Program-made: the position numbers and the translations under genes
The notes under the pieces: model-generated
Seen by the model: the letters and a program-made list of their open reading frames with translations, nothing else
Database searches by the model: none
Told to the model about the DNA's origin: nothing
In this document: positions 14,905 through 22,021 of the stretch, one piece after another
How positions within the stretch are numbered: the first letter of the stretch is position 1
Layout: every line of letters starts with the position of its first letter
Source: Zeimonas sp044507525
Lineage (GTDB): Bacteria; Pseudomonadota; Gammaproteobacteria; Burkholderiales; Burkholderiaceae_E
DNA: 25,089 nt
Assembly (NCBI GenBank): GCA_044507525.1
Contig: JBIQJM010000039.1
Location: forward strand, 1 to 25,089
Direction: 5' to 3'

Positions 14905-14961
14905 GTGTACAGGACGAGCGAAGCACCCGGCTTGCGGACCTTCGAGCGGGGGGGCCGATGA
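14905..14961 (+). CDS. Short leader ORF (18 codons) overlapping the gdx start
   Basis: A GTG at 14905 follows a strong GAAGGAGAG ribosome-binding site (14891-14899) and opens an 18-codon frame encoding (M)YRTSEAPGLRTFERGGR, with four arginines. Its TGA at 14959-14961 overlaps the ATG of gdx as ATGA. The gdx ATG itself has only a poly-G stretch upstream, so translation of the exporter may depend on this leader. The frame, ribosome-binding site and overlap are seen directly; that it is translated and regulatory is inference. Confidence 0.5.
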   Translation: MYRTSEAPGLRTFERGGR

Positions 14962-15290
14962 CCGCCGCGCAGGCGTGGACGTGGCTGTTCGTCGCCGGGC
15001 TGTTCGAGATCGTGTGGGCGCTGGGGCTGAAGTACAGCGACGGCTTCTCGAAGCTGCTGCCGTCGATCGTCGTCGTCGTCGCCGCCGCCGTGAGCTTCTG
15101 GCTGCTCGCGCTCGCGATGCGCGTGCTGCCCGCGGGCACGGCCTACGCGGTCTGGACGGGAATCGGCGCGGCGGGAACCGCGCTGTTCGGCATCGTGCTG
15201 CTCGGCGAGTCGGCGAACGCGATGCGGCTCATCTGCATCGGGCTCATCGTCGCCGGCGTGCTCGGCCTGAAGATGGCCGGCGGACGATGA
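14958..15290 (+). CDS. gdx: SMR-family guanidinium exporter Gdx (SugE)
   Basis: A 110-residue four-helix small multidrug resistance protein. It carries the Gdx/SugE subtype signature: GLFEIVWALGLKYSDGF, with the central proton/substrate-coupling Glu17, then LPAGTAYAVWTGIGAAGTA and GIVLLGESANAMRLICI. Gdx proteins work as antiparallel dimers in the inner membrane and exchange protons for guanidinium. In many bacteria the gene is under a guanidine riboswitch; I could not find one here, and instead an 18-codon leader ORF overlaps the start. A gabD-like gene follows after 31 bases on the same strand. The subtype call is firm on motif grounds; the natural substrate here is inferred. Confidence 0.93.
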   Translation: MTAAQAWTWLFVAGLFEIVWALGLKYSDGFSKLLPSIVVVVAAAVSFWLLALAMRVLPAGTAYAVWTGIGAAGTALFGIVLLGESANAMRLICIGLIVAGVLGLKMAGGR

Positions 15291-15321
15291 GCGGACACTT
15301 TTCATCCCTGGAGAATCCGCG

Positions 15322-16785
15322 ATGACGATGCAACTGAAGGACATGCGGCTGTTCAAGCGCAACGGGTACGTCGACGGCCGCTGGGTGGACGCCGATTCGG
15401 GCGCGAGCTTTCGCGTGATCGATCCGGCGAGCGGCCAGACCATCGCCGAGGTCAGCGACATGGGCGTCGCCGAAACGAAGCGTGCGATCGATGCGGCCGC
15501 GCGTGCGCTGCCGGCGTGGCGCGCGAAGACGGCCAGGGAGCGCGGCGCGATCCTGCGCCGCTGGTACGAGCTCGTGCTCGAGCACGCCGAGGATCTCGCG
15601 CTGCTGATGACCACCGAGCAGGGCAAGCCGCTCGCCGAGGCGCGCGGCGAGGTCGCCTACGGCGCTTCGTTCATCGAGTGGTTCGCCGAGGAAGGGCGCC
15701 GCGCCAACGGCGACGTCATCCCGACCACCGCCCCGGATCGACGCCTGCTGGCCATCAAGCAGGGCATCGGGGTCTGCGCGGCGATCACGCCGTGGAACTT
15801 TCCGATCGCGATGATCACGCGCAAGGTCGCGCCTGCGTTCGCCGCCGGCTGCACGGTCGTCGCGAAGCCGGCCGGCGCGACGCCGCTGTCGGCGCTCGCG
15901 CTCGTCGAACTCGCGGAGCAGGCGGGCTTTCCTGCCGGTGTCTTCAACATGGTCGTCACCGGATCGCAGTCGTCGAAGATCGGCGAGGAGATGTGCACGA
16001 ATCCGACCGTGCGCAAGCTGTCGTTCACCGGGTCCACCGAGGTCGGGCGCATCCTGCTGCGCCAGTCGGCCGACACGATCAAGAAGCTTTCGCTCGAACT
16101 CGGCGGCAACGCTCCGTTCATCGTCTTCGACGACGCCGACCTCGACGCCGCCGTCGAGGGAGCGATCGCGTCGAAGTACCGCAATGCGGGCCAGACCTGC
16201 GTCTGCGCGAACCGCATCTACGTGCAGGCCGGCGTCTACGACGCCTTCGCGCAGAAGCTCGCCGCGCGCGTCTCGCAGTTCAAGGTCGGCCCCGGCGTCG
16301 AGGAGGGCGTCGTCATCGGCCCGCTGATCGACGCGAAGGCGGTCGAGAAGGTCGAGGAGCACGTGGCCGACGCGCTCGCGCAGGGCGCGAAGCTGGCGCT
16401 CGGCGGCAAGCGCCATTCGCGCGGCGGGCTGTTCTTCGAACCGACGATCCTCACCGACGTGCGGTCGTCGATGCGCGTGGCCCGCGAGGAGACCTTCGGT
16501 CCGGTCGCGCCGCTGTTCCGCTTCGAGACCGACGACGAGGCGATCGCGATGGCGAACGACACCGAGTTCGGGCTGGCTGCCTATTTCTATTCGCGCGACG
16601 TCGGCCGGATCTTCCGCGCCGCCGAGGCGATCGAGTCCGGAATGATCGGCGTGAACACGGGCCTGATCTCCACCGCCGAGGCGCCCTTCGGCGGCGTCAA
16701 GCAGTCGGGGCTCGGACGCGAAGGCTCCCGCTACGGGATCGACGAGTACCTCGAGATCAAGTATCTGTGCGTAGCCGGCATCTGA
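15322..16785 (+). CDS. gabD: Succinate-semialdehyde dehydrogenase-type aldehyde dehydrogenase
   Basis: A 487-residue aldehyde dehydrogenase of the GabD type, oxidising succinate semialdehyde to succinate with NAD(P)+. Visible motifs include ITPWNFPIAMITRKVAPAFAAGC, FTGSTEVGRIL, the general-base Glu259 in LELGGNAPF, the nucleophile Cys293 in NAGQTCVC (with a second cysteine at 295), and EETFGPVAPLFRF. The C-terminal SGLGREGSRYGIDEYLEIKYLC is typical of GabD. The cofactor-region KPAGATPLSALAL differs slightly from the common KPAxxTP form. ATG 15322 has GGAGA upstream. It is followed by a zinc alcohol dehydrogenase that could supply its aldehyde and, further on, an LhgO-like oxidase. Glutarate semialdehyde is an alternative substrate for close relatives. 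Confidence 0.9.
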   Translation: MTMQLKDMRLFKRNGYVDGRWVDADSGASFRVIDPASGQTIAEVSDMGVAETKRAIDAAARALPAWRAKTARERGAILRRWYELVLEHAEDLALLMTTEQGKPLAEARGEVAYGASFIEWFAEEGRRANGDVIPTTAPDRRLLAIKQGIGVCAAITPWNFPIAMITRKVAPAFAAGCTVVAKPAGATPLSALALVELAEQAGFPAGVFNMVVTGSQSSKIGEEMCTNPTVRKLSFTGSTEVGRILLRQSADTIKKLSLELGGNAPFIVFDDADLDAAVEGAIASKYRNAGQTCVCANRIYVQAGVYDAFAQKLAARVSQFKVGPGVEEGVVIGPLIDAKAVEKVEEHVADALAQGAKLALGGKRHSRGGLFFEPTILTDVRSSMRVAREETFGPVAPLFRFETDDEAIAMANDTEFGLAAYFYSRDVGRIFRAAEAIESGMIGVNTGLISTAEAPFGGVKQSGLGREGSRYGIDEYLEIKYLCVAGI

Positions 16786-16854
16786 GCCGCAGCTTCGATC
16801 GGCGAGCGTGCAACGAGGCCGCATGCAGCGCAAGCGCCCACGGGGAGACGAACG

Positions 16855-18000
16855 ATGACGATCCGGATGCGCGCAGCCGTGCTGCGCGAGATCGGCCTGC
16901 CTGCGCCCTATGCGCAGAGTCGCCCGCTGTCGATCGAGGAGGTCGAACTCGACGGGCCGAGCCGCGGCGAGATCCTGGTCCGCATCCATTCGGCGGGGCT
17001 GTGCCACTCCGACCTGTCGGCGATCAACGGCGACCGGCCGTGGCCGCTGCCGATCGTCATCGGGCATGAGGCGGCCGGGGAAGTGGTCGAACTGGGCGAG
17101 GGGGTCGACGACCTGGCGGTCGGCGATCACGTCGCGCTGGTTTTCCGGCCGGGGTGCGGAAGCTGCGCGCGTTGCGCCGTGGGCCGGCCGGCCTTGTGCA
17201 TTCCGGGCGGGCAGGCGAACAACGGCGGCACGCTGCTGGGCGGGTATCGACGGCTGCGAGCGCTTACTGACAGCGCAGATGGCGCGCTGAACCACCATCT
17301 GGGCTGCGCGGCCTTCGCCGAGTACGCGACGGTGTCGCGCCGCTCGGCCGTCCGGATCGATCCCGAGCTGCCGTGGGACGAAGCGGCCCTCTTCGGCTGT
17401 GCGGTGATCACCGGCGCCGGTGCCGTCGTGAATACCGCGCGCGTGGAGGCGGGCGCCAGCGTCGCGGTGGTGGGACTGGGCGGGGTGGGATTCTCGGCGC
17501 TGCTCGCCGCCCTCGCGGCCGGCGCGCGAACCGTCATCGCCATCGATCGACTCGAATCCAAATTGCAGAAAGCGCGCGAGTTGGGTGCAACGCACTGCTT
17601 CGATGCCTCATCTGCCGACATCGTCGCCGAAGTGAAGGAGATCGCCTCCGGTGGAGTCGACTACGCCTTCGAGATGGCAGGGAGCGTCCAGGCGCTCGAG
17701 TTGGCCTACCGGCTGACAGGCCCGGGCGGCACGACCGTGACCGCGGGTCTTCCGAATCCCGATGCCCGCTGGCCGCTACAAGCGGTCTCGCTGATCGGCG
17801 AGGAGCGAACGATCAAGGGCAGCTACCTGGGGTCCTGCGTGCCGACGCGGGACATCCCGCGTTTCATTGCGCTGTATCGATCGGGCAGGCTGCCCGTCGA
17901 CCGCCTGCTGTCGGAGCGGATCACGCTCGACGAGATCCATCCCGCGCTCGATCGCCTGGCGCGGGGCGAGTCGATCCGTCAAGTGATACGGATGCGCTGA
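16855..18000 (+). CDS. Zinc-dependent alcohol dehydrogenase (MDR family)
   Basis: A 381-residue medium-chain zinc alcohol dehydrogenase. GLCHSD supplies the catalytic zinc cysteine, GHEAAGEV the histidine-glutamate pair, and CGSCARCAVGRPALC the four cysteines of the structural zinc. The Rossmann motif VGLGGVGFSALLA follows, with Asp in AIDRLESK suggesting NAD preference. It oxidises an alcohol to an aldehyde. Given its position 69 bases after the gabD-like gene, 4-hydroxybutyrate to succinate semialdehyde is a natural guess, but class-III-like or general alcohol substrates are possible. ATG 16855 has GGGGAGA at 16842-16848. Downstream lies a parS site and then the LhgO-like gene. Confidence 0.9.
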   Translation: MTIRMRAAVLREIGLPAPYAQSRPLSIEEVELDGPSRGEILVRIHSAGLCHSDLSAINGDRPWPLPIVIGHEAAGEVVELGEGVDDLAVGDHVALVFRPGCGSCARCAVGRPALCIPGGQANNGGTLLGGYRRLRALTDSADGALNHHLGCAAFAEYATVSRRSAVRIDPELPWDEAALFGCAVITGAGAVVNTARVEAGASVAVVGLGGVGFSALLAALAAGARTVIAIDRLESKLQKARELGATHCFDASSADIVAEVKEIASGGVDYAFEMAGSVQALELAYRLTGPGGTTVTAGLPNPDARWPLQAVSLIGEERTIKGSYLGSCVPTRDIPRFIALYRSGRLPVDRLLSERITLDEIHPALDRLARGESIRQVIRMR

Positions 18001-18027
18001 GGGCCCGAGCCGATCGCCCCCGGATGA

Positions 18028-18043
18028 TGTTTCACGTGGAACG
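18028..18043. other. parS: parS-type ParB-binding site, copy 1
   Basis: TGTTTCACGTGGAACG matches the bacterial parS consensus TGTTnCACGTGnAACA at every defined position except the last base (G for A). It lies in the 169-base gap between the alcohol dehydrogenase and LhgO-like genes. A second site with the same last-base change and the same GTC flank lies 3.87 kb away next to mnmG, and parA is encoded at the window end. ParB would nucleate here and spread to both sides. Confidence 0.85.
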
Positions 18044-18169
18044 TCCGGCGCCGTCGGCGATCGGCTCGAACGACGCAGGGGTCGAAGCGATCGACCAGCA
18101 CCCGAAGCGGATGGGGGTGTCTCCCGGGTCGTTGTCACGCGGAGACCCACGGCTATTGGGACGCAAGTC

Positions 18170-19276
18170 ATGGAGCGCACGGAAACCGTCGTCGTAGGCG
18201 CCGGCGTGCTCGGACTGGCGATCGCTCGCGCGCTTGCACAGTCCGGCCGCGAAGTACTCGTCCTCGAGCGCGAACGACGTTTCGGGATGGGCATCAGCTC
18301 GCGCAACAGCGAGGTGATCCACGCCGGCCTCTACTACCCGCCCGGTTCGTTGAAGGCCCGCGTCTGCATCGACGGCGCGGCGCGCCTGTACGCCTATTGC
18401 GAGGCGCGACGGATTCCGCATCGCCGCTGCGGCAAGCTCATCGTCGCAACCGATCCGACCGGCTTTCCCGCTCTGCAGGCGATTGCCGACAAGGCCGCGG
18501 CGGGTGGTGCCGGCGCCTTGCGCTGGCTCGAGCGCCCGGAACTGCTCGCCCTGGAGCCGCGACTCGCCGCGGCGGCGGCGCTGCTGTCGCCGAACACCGG
18601 GATCGTCGACAGCCACGCGCTGATGCAGGCGCTGCTCGCGGACGCCGAGGCGCAGGGCGCGACCTTCGCGGGAGCGAGCGAGGTGCTCGGCGCGACGCAG
18701 CAGGCGGGCGGCTTCGAGTTGCGCGTTGCCGCCGTCGGGGAGGGATTCCGGCTGCAGGCGCGCGAGCTGGTGAACGCGGCGGGCCTCGGCGCCCAGCGAC
18801 TTGCAGCGCGGATCGAAGGACTGTCCGCCGACTCCGTGCCGCCGCTGCACCTGGCGAAGGGAAACTACTTCGCGCTCACGGGGCGTGCGCCCTTTTCGCG
18901 TCTGATCTATCCGCTGCCGGACGAGGCGGGTCTAGGCGTGCATCTGACGCTCGACCTGACGGGCCAGGCGCGCTTCGGCCCCGACGTCGAATGGGTGCCG
19001 GCGCTCGACTACGACGTCGACCCGGCAAGAGGCGGCGCCTTCGAGGAGCAGGTGCGCCGATACTGGCCCTCGTTGCCGCAGGGCGCGCTCGTTCCTGCCT
19101 ATGCCGGCATTCGGCCGAAGCTGGTCGGCCCCGGCGAGCCGGCGGCCGATTTCCGGATCGACGGCCCCGCGCGCCACGGCGTGGCCGGGCTCGTCAGCCT
19201 GTTCGGGATCGAGTCGCCGGGCCTCACCGCTGCGCTCGCCATCGCGGACCGCGTCGTCGAGGCGCTCGAAGCCTAG
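18170..19276 (+). CDS. lhgO: L-2-hydroxyglutarate dehydrogenase/oxidase-like FAD protein
   Basis: A 368-residue FAD-dependent oxidoreductase of the DAO/LhgO family. The dinucleotide motif VVVGAGVLGLAIARAL is at the N-terminus, then SSRNSEVIHAGLYYPPGSLK, a near-exact family signature, and later PLHLAKGNYFAL, YAGIRPKL and a C-terminal LFGIESPGLTAALAIAD. LhgO enzymes oxidise L-2-hydroxyglutarate to 2-oxoglutarate, passing electrons to the quinone pool. The protein is shorter than the roughly 420-residue E. coli LhgO, so a related hydroxyacid is possible. In E. coli lhgO is clustered with gabD; here a gabD-like gene is 1.4 kb upstream on the same strand, supporting the call. ATG 18170 has only a weak GGGA upstream. 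Confidence 0.82.
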   Translation: MERTETVVVGAGVLGLAIARALAQSGREVLVLERERRFGMGISSRNSEVIHAGLYYPPGSLKARVCIDGAARLYAYCEARRIPHRRCGKLIVATDPTGFPALQAIADKAAAGGAGALRWLERPELLALEPRLAAAAALLSPNTGIVDSHALMQALLADAEAQGATFAGASEVLGATQQAGGFELRVAAVGEGFRLQARELVNAAGLGAQRLAARIEGLSADSVPPLHLAKGNYFALTGRAPFSRLIYPLPDEAGLGVHLTLDLTGQARFGPDVEWVPALDYDVDPARGGAFEEQVRRYWPSLPQGALVPAYAGIRPKLVGPGEPAADFRIDGPARHGVAGLVSLFGIESPGLTAALAIADRVVEALEA

Positions 19277-19278
19277 GT

Positions 19279-19303
19279 CGGAGCGCGCCGGCCAGGCGCT
19301 CCG
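19279..19303. terminator. Candidate bidirectional terminator between lhgO and the GntP permease
   Basis: A perfect 8-base-pair stem, CGGAGCGC (19279-19286) with GCGCTCCG (19296-19303), and a 9-base loop sit in the 33-base gap between the convergent stop codons. No U-run follows on either strand. Position and symmetry suit a shared terminator. Confidence 0.55.
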
Positions 19304-19309
19304 TGCGCT

Positions 19310-20767
19310 TCAGAACGAGCCGAACATCGAGCCGAGCGCGATCACCGCGGCCAGCGCGAGCAGGGCACCGACGATGGCGACCATCGCGATGTCCCGGTAG
19401 CTCTCCCGGTGGCCGTAACCGCATACGGCGAGCAGGGTGACCACCGCGCCGTTGTGCGGCAGGCTGTCGAGGGTTCCGGCGCCGATGACGGCGACGCGGT
19501 GCATCAGCCCGACGTCGATGCCCGATTCACGGGCCAGTTGCAGGTAGGTGTCTCCGAGCGCGTCGAGCGCGATCGTCAGCCCCCCGGAGGCCGAGCCGGT
19601 CAGTGCCGCGAGGACGTTCGTCGACAGCGCCAGCGACACGAGCGGGCCGCCGCCGATGCCCAGCACCCAGTCGCGTACGTCGGCGAAGGCGGGCATCGCG
19701 GCCACCACGGCGCCGAAGCCCACCAGGCTCGCCACCGACAGCACCGGCAGCACCGAGGCGTTGGCGCCGGAGTCGACGCTTTCGCGCAGCGAGGGCAGTC
19801 GTGCGCGGTTCGACAGCGTCAGCACGACGATCGCCGCGGCCAGCGCGACCAGCACCGACCACACGCCGCCGACCGACGCCAGCGTCGCGCCGCCGAAGCG
19901 AGGCTCGGCCAGGAAGTCGAGGTCGAGCCGCGGGAGCAACAGCGTGGCCATCGTGAGGTTGACCGCCACCACGACCACCAGCGGCAGCAGCGCCACCAGC
20001 ACGCCGGGCGCAGCCGCTGCGGCGCGCCCGCGCACCGCCTCGGTGGGGTCGAAAGCGGCAGCGACGCTGGCCCGCTCGCGAACCAGCGGATCCTGCGCCG
20101 TGAGAAGGTGCGCGTCCGCGCTCGCCGTCGCGACGTAGCCTTCGCCCGCGCGGCGCGCCGCCGCCTCCACCCGACGCAGCCACCACAGGCCGAAGCCGAG
20201 CATGATCGCGGCGGCGATCACGCCGAGCCCCGGCGCGGCGAAGGCGGTCGTACCGAAGAAAGGCATCGGGATCGCATTCTGGATCGCCGGCGTTCCGGGC
20301 AACGCGGACATCGTGAAGGTGGAGGTGCCGAGGGCGAGTGCCGCCGGCATCAGGCGGCCCGGGATGTCGCCCGCCTGGAAGAGCGCCTTCGCCATCGGCG
20401 CGAGCACGAAGAAGGCCACGAACAGGCTCACGCCGCCGTAGGTGACGAGTGCGCCCGCGAGCACCACTGCCAGGACCGCCCGCTGCGGTCCGAGCTTTCG
20501 CGTCATGAACTCGGCGATCGTCTGCACCGAGCGGCTGTCCTCCATCAGCTTGCCGAAGATCGCGCCGAGCAGGAAGAGCGGGAAGAACTGCGCGACGAAG
20601 CCCGCGGCGGCGACCATGAAGGTCTGGGTCCAGTGGGCGAGCAGGGGCTCGCGTGCGCCGAGTGCCGCCACCAGCGCCGCGGCCGGTGCGAGCACGAGCG
20701 CGCTCCACCCGCGGTACGAGAGCCAGATCAGCAGCGCGAGGCCGAGCAGGATCCCGAGGAGGCTCAT
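19310..20767 (-). CDS. GntP-family permease
   Basis: A 485-residue inner-membrane transporter with about 11-13 hydrophobic segments. GntP-family features include LLGIIFGK-like LLGAIFGKLMEDS, LVTYGGVSLFVAFFVLAP, PAALALGTSTFTMSALPGTPAIQNAIPM in the first half, and TGSASGGLTIALDALG and GTLDSLPHNGAVVTLLAVCG in the second. The family takes up gluconate and other organic hydroxy-acids with protons; the SLPHNG form is common in relatives carrying other carboxylates, so gluconate should not be assumed. ATG (complement of 20765-20767) is 7 bases after the stop of the patatin-like gene, so the two are surely co-transcribed. A hydrophilic linker near the middle separates the two halves. Confidence 0.9.
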   Translation of the reverse strand: MSLLGILLGLALLIWLSYRGWSALVLAPAAALVAALGAREPLLAHWTQTFMVAAAGFVAQFFPLFLLGAIFGKLMEDSRSVQTIAEFMTRKLGPQRAVLAVVLAGALVTYGGVSLFVAFFVLAPMAKALFQAGDIPGRLMPAALALGTSTFTMSALPGTPAIQNAIPMPFFGTTAFAAPGLGVIAAAIMLGFGLWWLRRVEAAARRAGEGYVATASADAHLLTAQDPLVRERASVAAAFDPTEAVRGRAAAAAPGVLVALLPLVVVVAVNLTMATLLLPRLDLDFLAEPRFGGATLASVGGVWSVLVALAAAIVVLTLSNRARLPSLRESVDSGANASVLPVLSVASLVGFGAVVAAMPAFADVRDWVLGIGGGPLVSLALSTNVLAALTGSASGGLTIALDALGDTYLQLARESGIDVGLMHRVAVIGAGTLDSLPHNGAVVTLLAVCGYGHRESYRDIAMVAIVGALLALAAVIALGSMFGSF

Positions 20768-20774
20768 CGGCGCG

Positions 20775-21818
20775 TCAAACCCCGTCGAGCAGCGCGTCGA
20801 GGTCGAGCGACGAGCGCCGGCCGATGTCCTGCGCGTACGCGTCGAGGAAGGCGCCGGCCGCCCGCCGACCCTCGTCGCGCAGCTTGCAGAGGAACGGCCA
20901 TTCGGCAATCAGCTTCGACGAGTAGCCGAGCTCCAGCATCGCGTCGGTGGCGATGCGATGCAGGTTCATGCGAGCCCACATCGCGCCTTCGCCGCTCCCC
21001 GGGTCGGCCACGCGCTTGAGCACGGCGATCATCCGCAACTCCTTGAGCAGCGGCGAGTTGAAGGAGACCTCGTTGAGGCGGTTGTGGATCTCGCGCGCAC
21101 TGCGCGGCACGCCCGTCCGCTCCACCGGGTTGATCTGCACCAGCACGACGTCGTCGGACGAGCACTCCCGCACCAGCGGCGTGATCGTCGGGTTGCCGGC
21201 GTAGCCGCCGTCCCAGTACGGGTCGCCGTCGATCTCCACCGCCTGGAAGAGGGTGGGCAGGCACGCCGACGCCAGGAGCACGCGCGCGTCGATCTCCGTG
21301 TTGCGGAACACGCGTCCGCGGCCGGTACGCACGTTGGTTGCGGTCACGAAGAGGCGGATGGGGGAGGCGGCGACGCGCTCGAAGTCGACCAGCTCGTCGA
21401 GCAGGTCCGCCAACGGATTCGTCCCGAGCGGATTGAGGTCGTAGGGCGACCAGAGGCGGGCGCCGAGGTCCATCGCAATGAAGACCGGCGAGTGGTCCAG
21501 CGTCCAGCGACCCGTCAGTACGTCGAGCGGGCTGCGGCGAAACGGACTCAGCAGCGCGGCATCGGCGACCTTGCGCCAGAACCGCTCGAGCGCCGTTCGC
21601 GCGCCTTCGGCCCCGCCCTCGGCGTGACCGGCGGCGAGCACGATGGAGTTCATCGCGCCGGCCGAGGTACCGGAGATGCCGTCGAAGCGAATCCACGGCT
21701 CTTCGAGCAGGCGGTCGAGAACGCCCCAGGTGAAGGCGCCGTGCGCACCGCCGCCCTGGAGTGCGAGATCGATTGATTTCGAAGCCCGCGACTTCCGGCC
21801 CGGCTTCGGCTCCGGCAT
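20775..21818 (-). CDS. Patatin-like phospholipase
   Basis: A 347-residue patatin-family serine hydrolase. LQGGGAHGAF at residues 20-29 is the oxyanion loop, GTSAGAM carries the nucleophile Ser52 (GxSxG), and DGGYAGNPTI carries the catalytic Asp of the Ser-Asp dyad. There is no signal peptide, so it should act on cytoplasmic or membrane lipids, or on polyhydroxyalkanoate-type substrates. The start was set at ATG (complement of 21816-21818), which has a strong GGAGGGG site (complement of 21822-21828). An upstream in-frame start at 21920 would run the coding sequence through a parS site and is rejected. It is first in an operon with the GntP-family permease. Confidence 0.9.
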   Translation of the reverse strand: MPEPKPGRKSRASKSIDLALQGGGAHGAFTWGVLDRLLEEPWIRFDGISGTSAGAMNSIVLAAGHAEGGAEGARTALERFWRKVADAALLSPFRRSPLDVLTGRWTLDHSPVFIAMDLGARLWSPYDLNPLGTNPLADLLDELVDFERVAASPIRLFVTATNVRTGRGRVFRNTEIDARVLLASACLPTLFQAVEIDGDPYWDGGYAGNPTITPLVRECSSDDVVLVQINPVERTGVPRSAREIHNRLNEVSFNSPLLKELRMIAVLKRVADPGSGEGAMWARMNLHRIATDAMLELGYSSKLIAEWPFLCKLRDEGRRAAGAFLDAYAQDIGRRSSLDLDALLDGV

Positions 21819-21898
21819 CGACCCCTCCGCCTCGTGAAGGTCGAAGCAGTCTACTCGCGTTGTCCGGGCATGGCGCACGCAGCCGAGGTCGCCGGCGA

Positions 21899-21914
21899 TG
21901 TTCCACGTGAAACG
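21899..21914. other. parS: parS-type ParB-binding site, copy 2
   Basis: TGTTCCACGTGAAACG matches the parS consensus TGTTnCACGTGnAACA at all defined positions but the last. It sits in the 203-base divergent gap between the patatin-like gene and mnmG, 40 bases upstream of the mnmG -10 hexamer. With copy 1 at 18028 it indicates a ParB-loading zone close to the replication origin. Confidence 0.88.
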
Positions 21915-21928
21915 TCGCATCGCTTCGG

Positions 21929-21960
21929 TCGAAGACCGTGCGGCCGCCGCATCCTATAAT
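21929..21960 (+). promoter_or_regulatory. mnmG promoter
   Basis: A perfect TATAAT -10 hexamer lies at 21955-21960. The -35 is weak: the best candidates around 21929-21937 (TCGAAG/AAGACC) match TTGACA poorly. Transcription would start near 21967, so any start codon at 21938 would be outside the mRNA; this fixes mnmG translation at a later GTG. A parS site lies immediately upstream and ParB occupancy could influence this promoter (inference). Confidence 0.6.
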
Positions 21961-22021
21961 CGCGTCGACGCCCGGGCCGCTTTTCCCGCCGCCCCCCGTG
22001 CCGTCCCGCAGAAGCCCAACC

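Noticed and set aside
14800..14957. Guanidine riboswitch (types I, II, III) before gdx
   Set aside because: I found neither the type I core, nor paired hairpins with ACGR loops, nor a convincing type III pseudoknot sequence. A covariance-model search would be decisive.
21819..21920. Upstream start for the patatin-like gene
   Set aside because: It would translate through the parS site and adds non-conserved residues; ATG at 21818 has GGAGGGG at ideal spacing.
21938..22021. Earlier start of mnmG at 21938
   Set aside because: The TATAAT at 21955-21960 lies downstream of it, so the codon would not be in the mRNA, and the added residues are proline-rich and unlike the family.
18001..22021. Replication origin in the window
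   Set aside because: No cluster of DnaA boxes (TTATCCACA-like) or AT-rich unwinding element was seen; the origin is probably nearby but outside.
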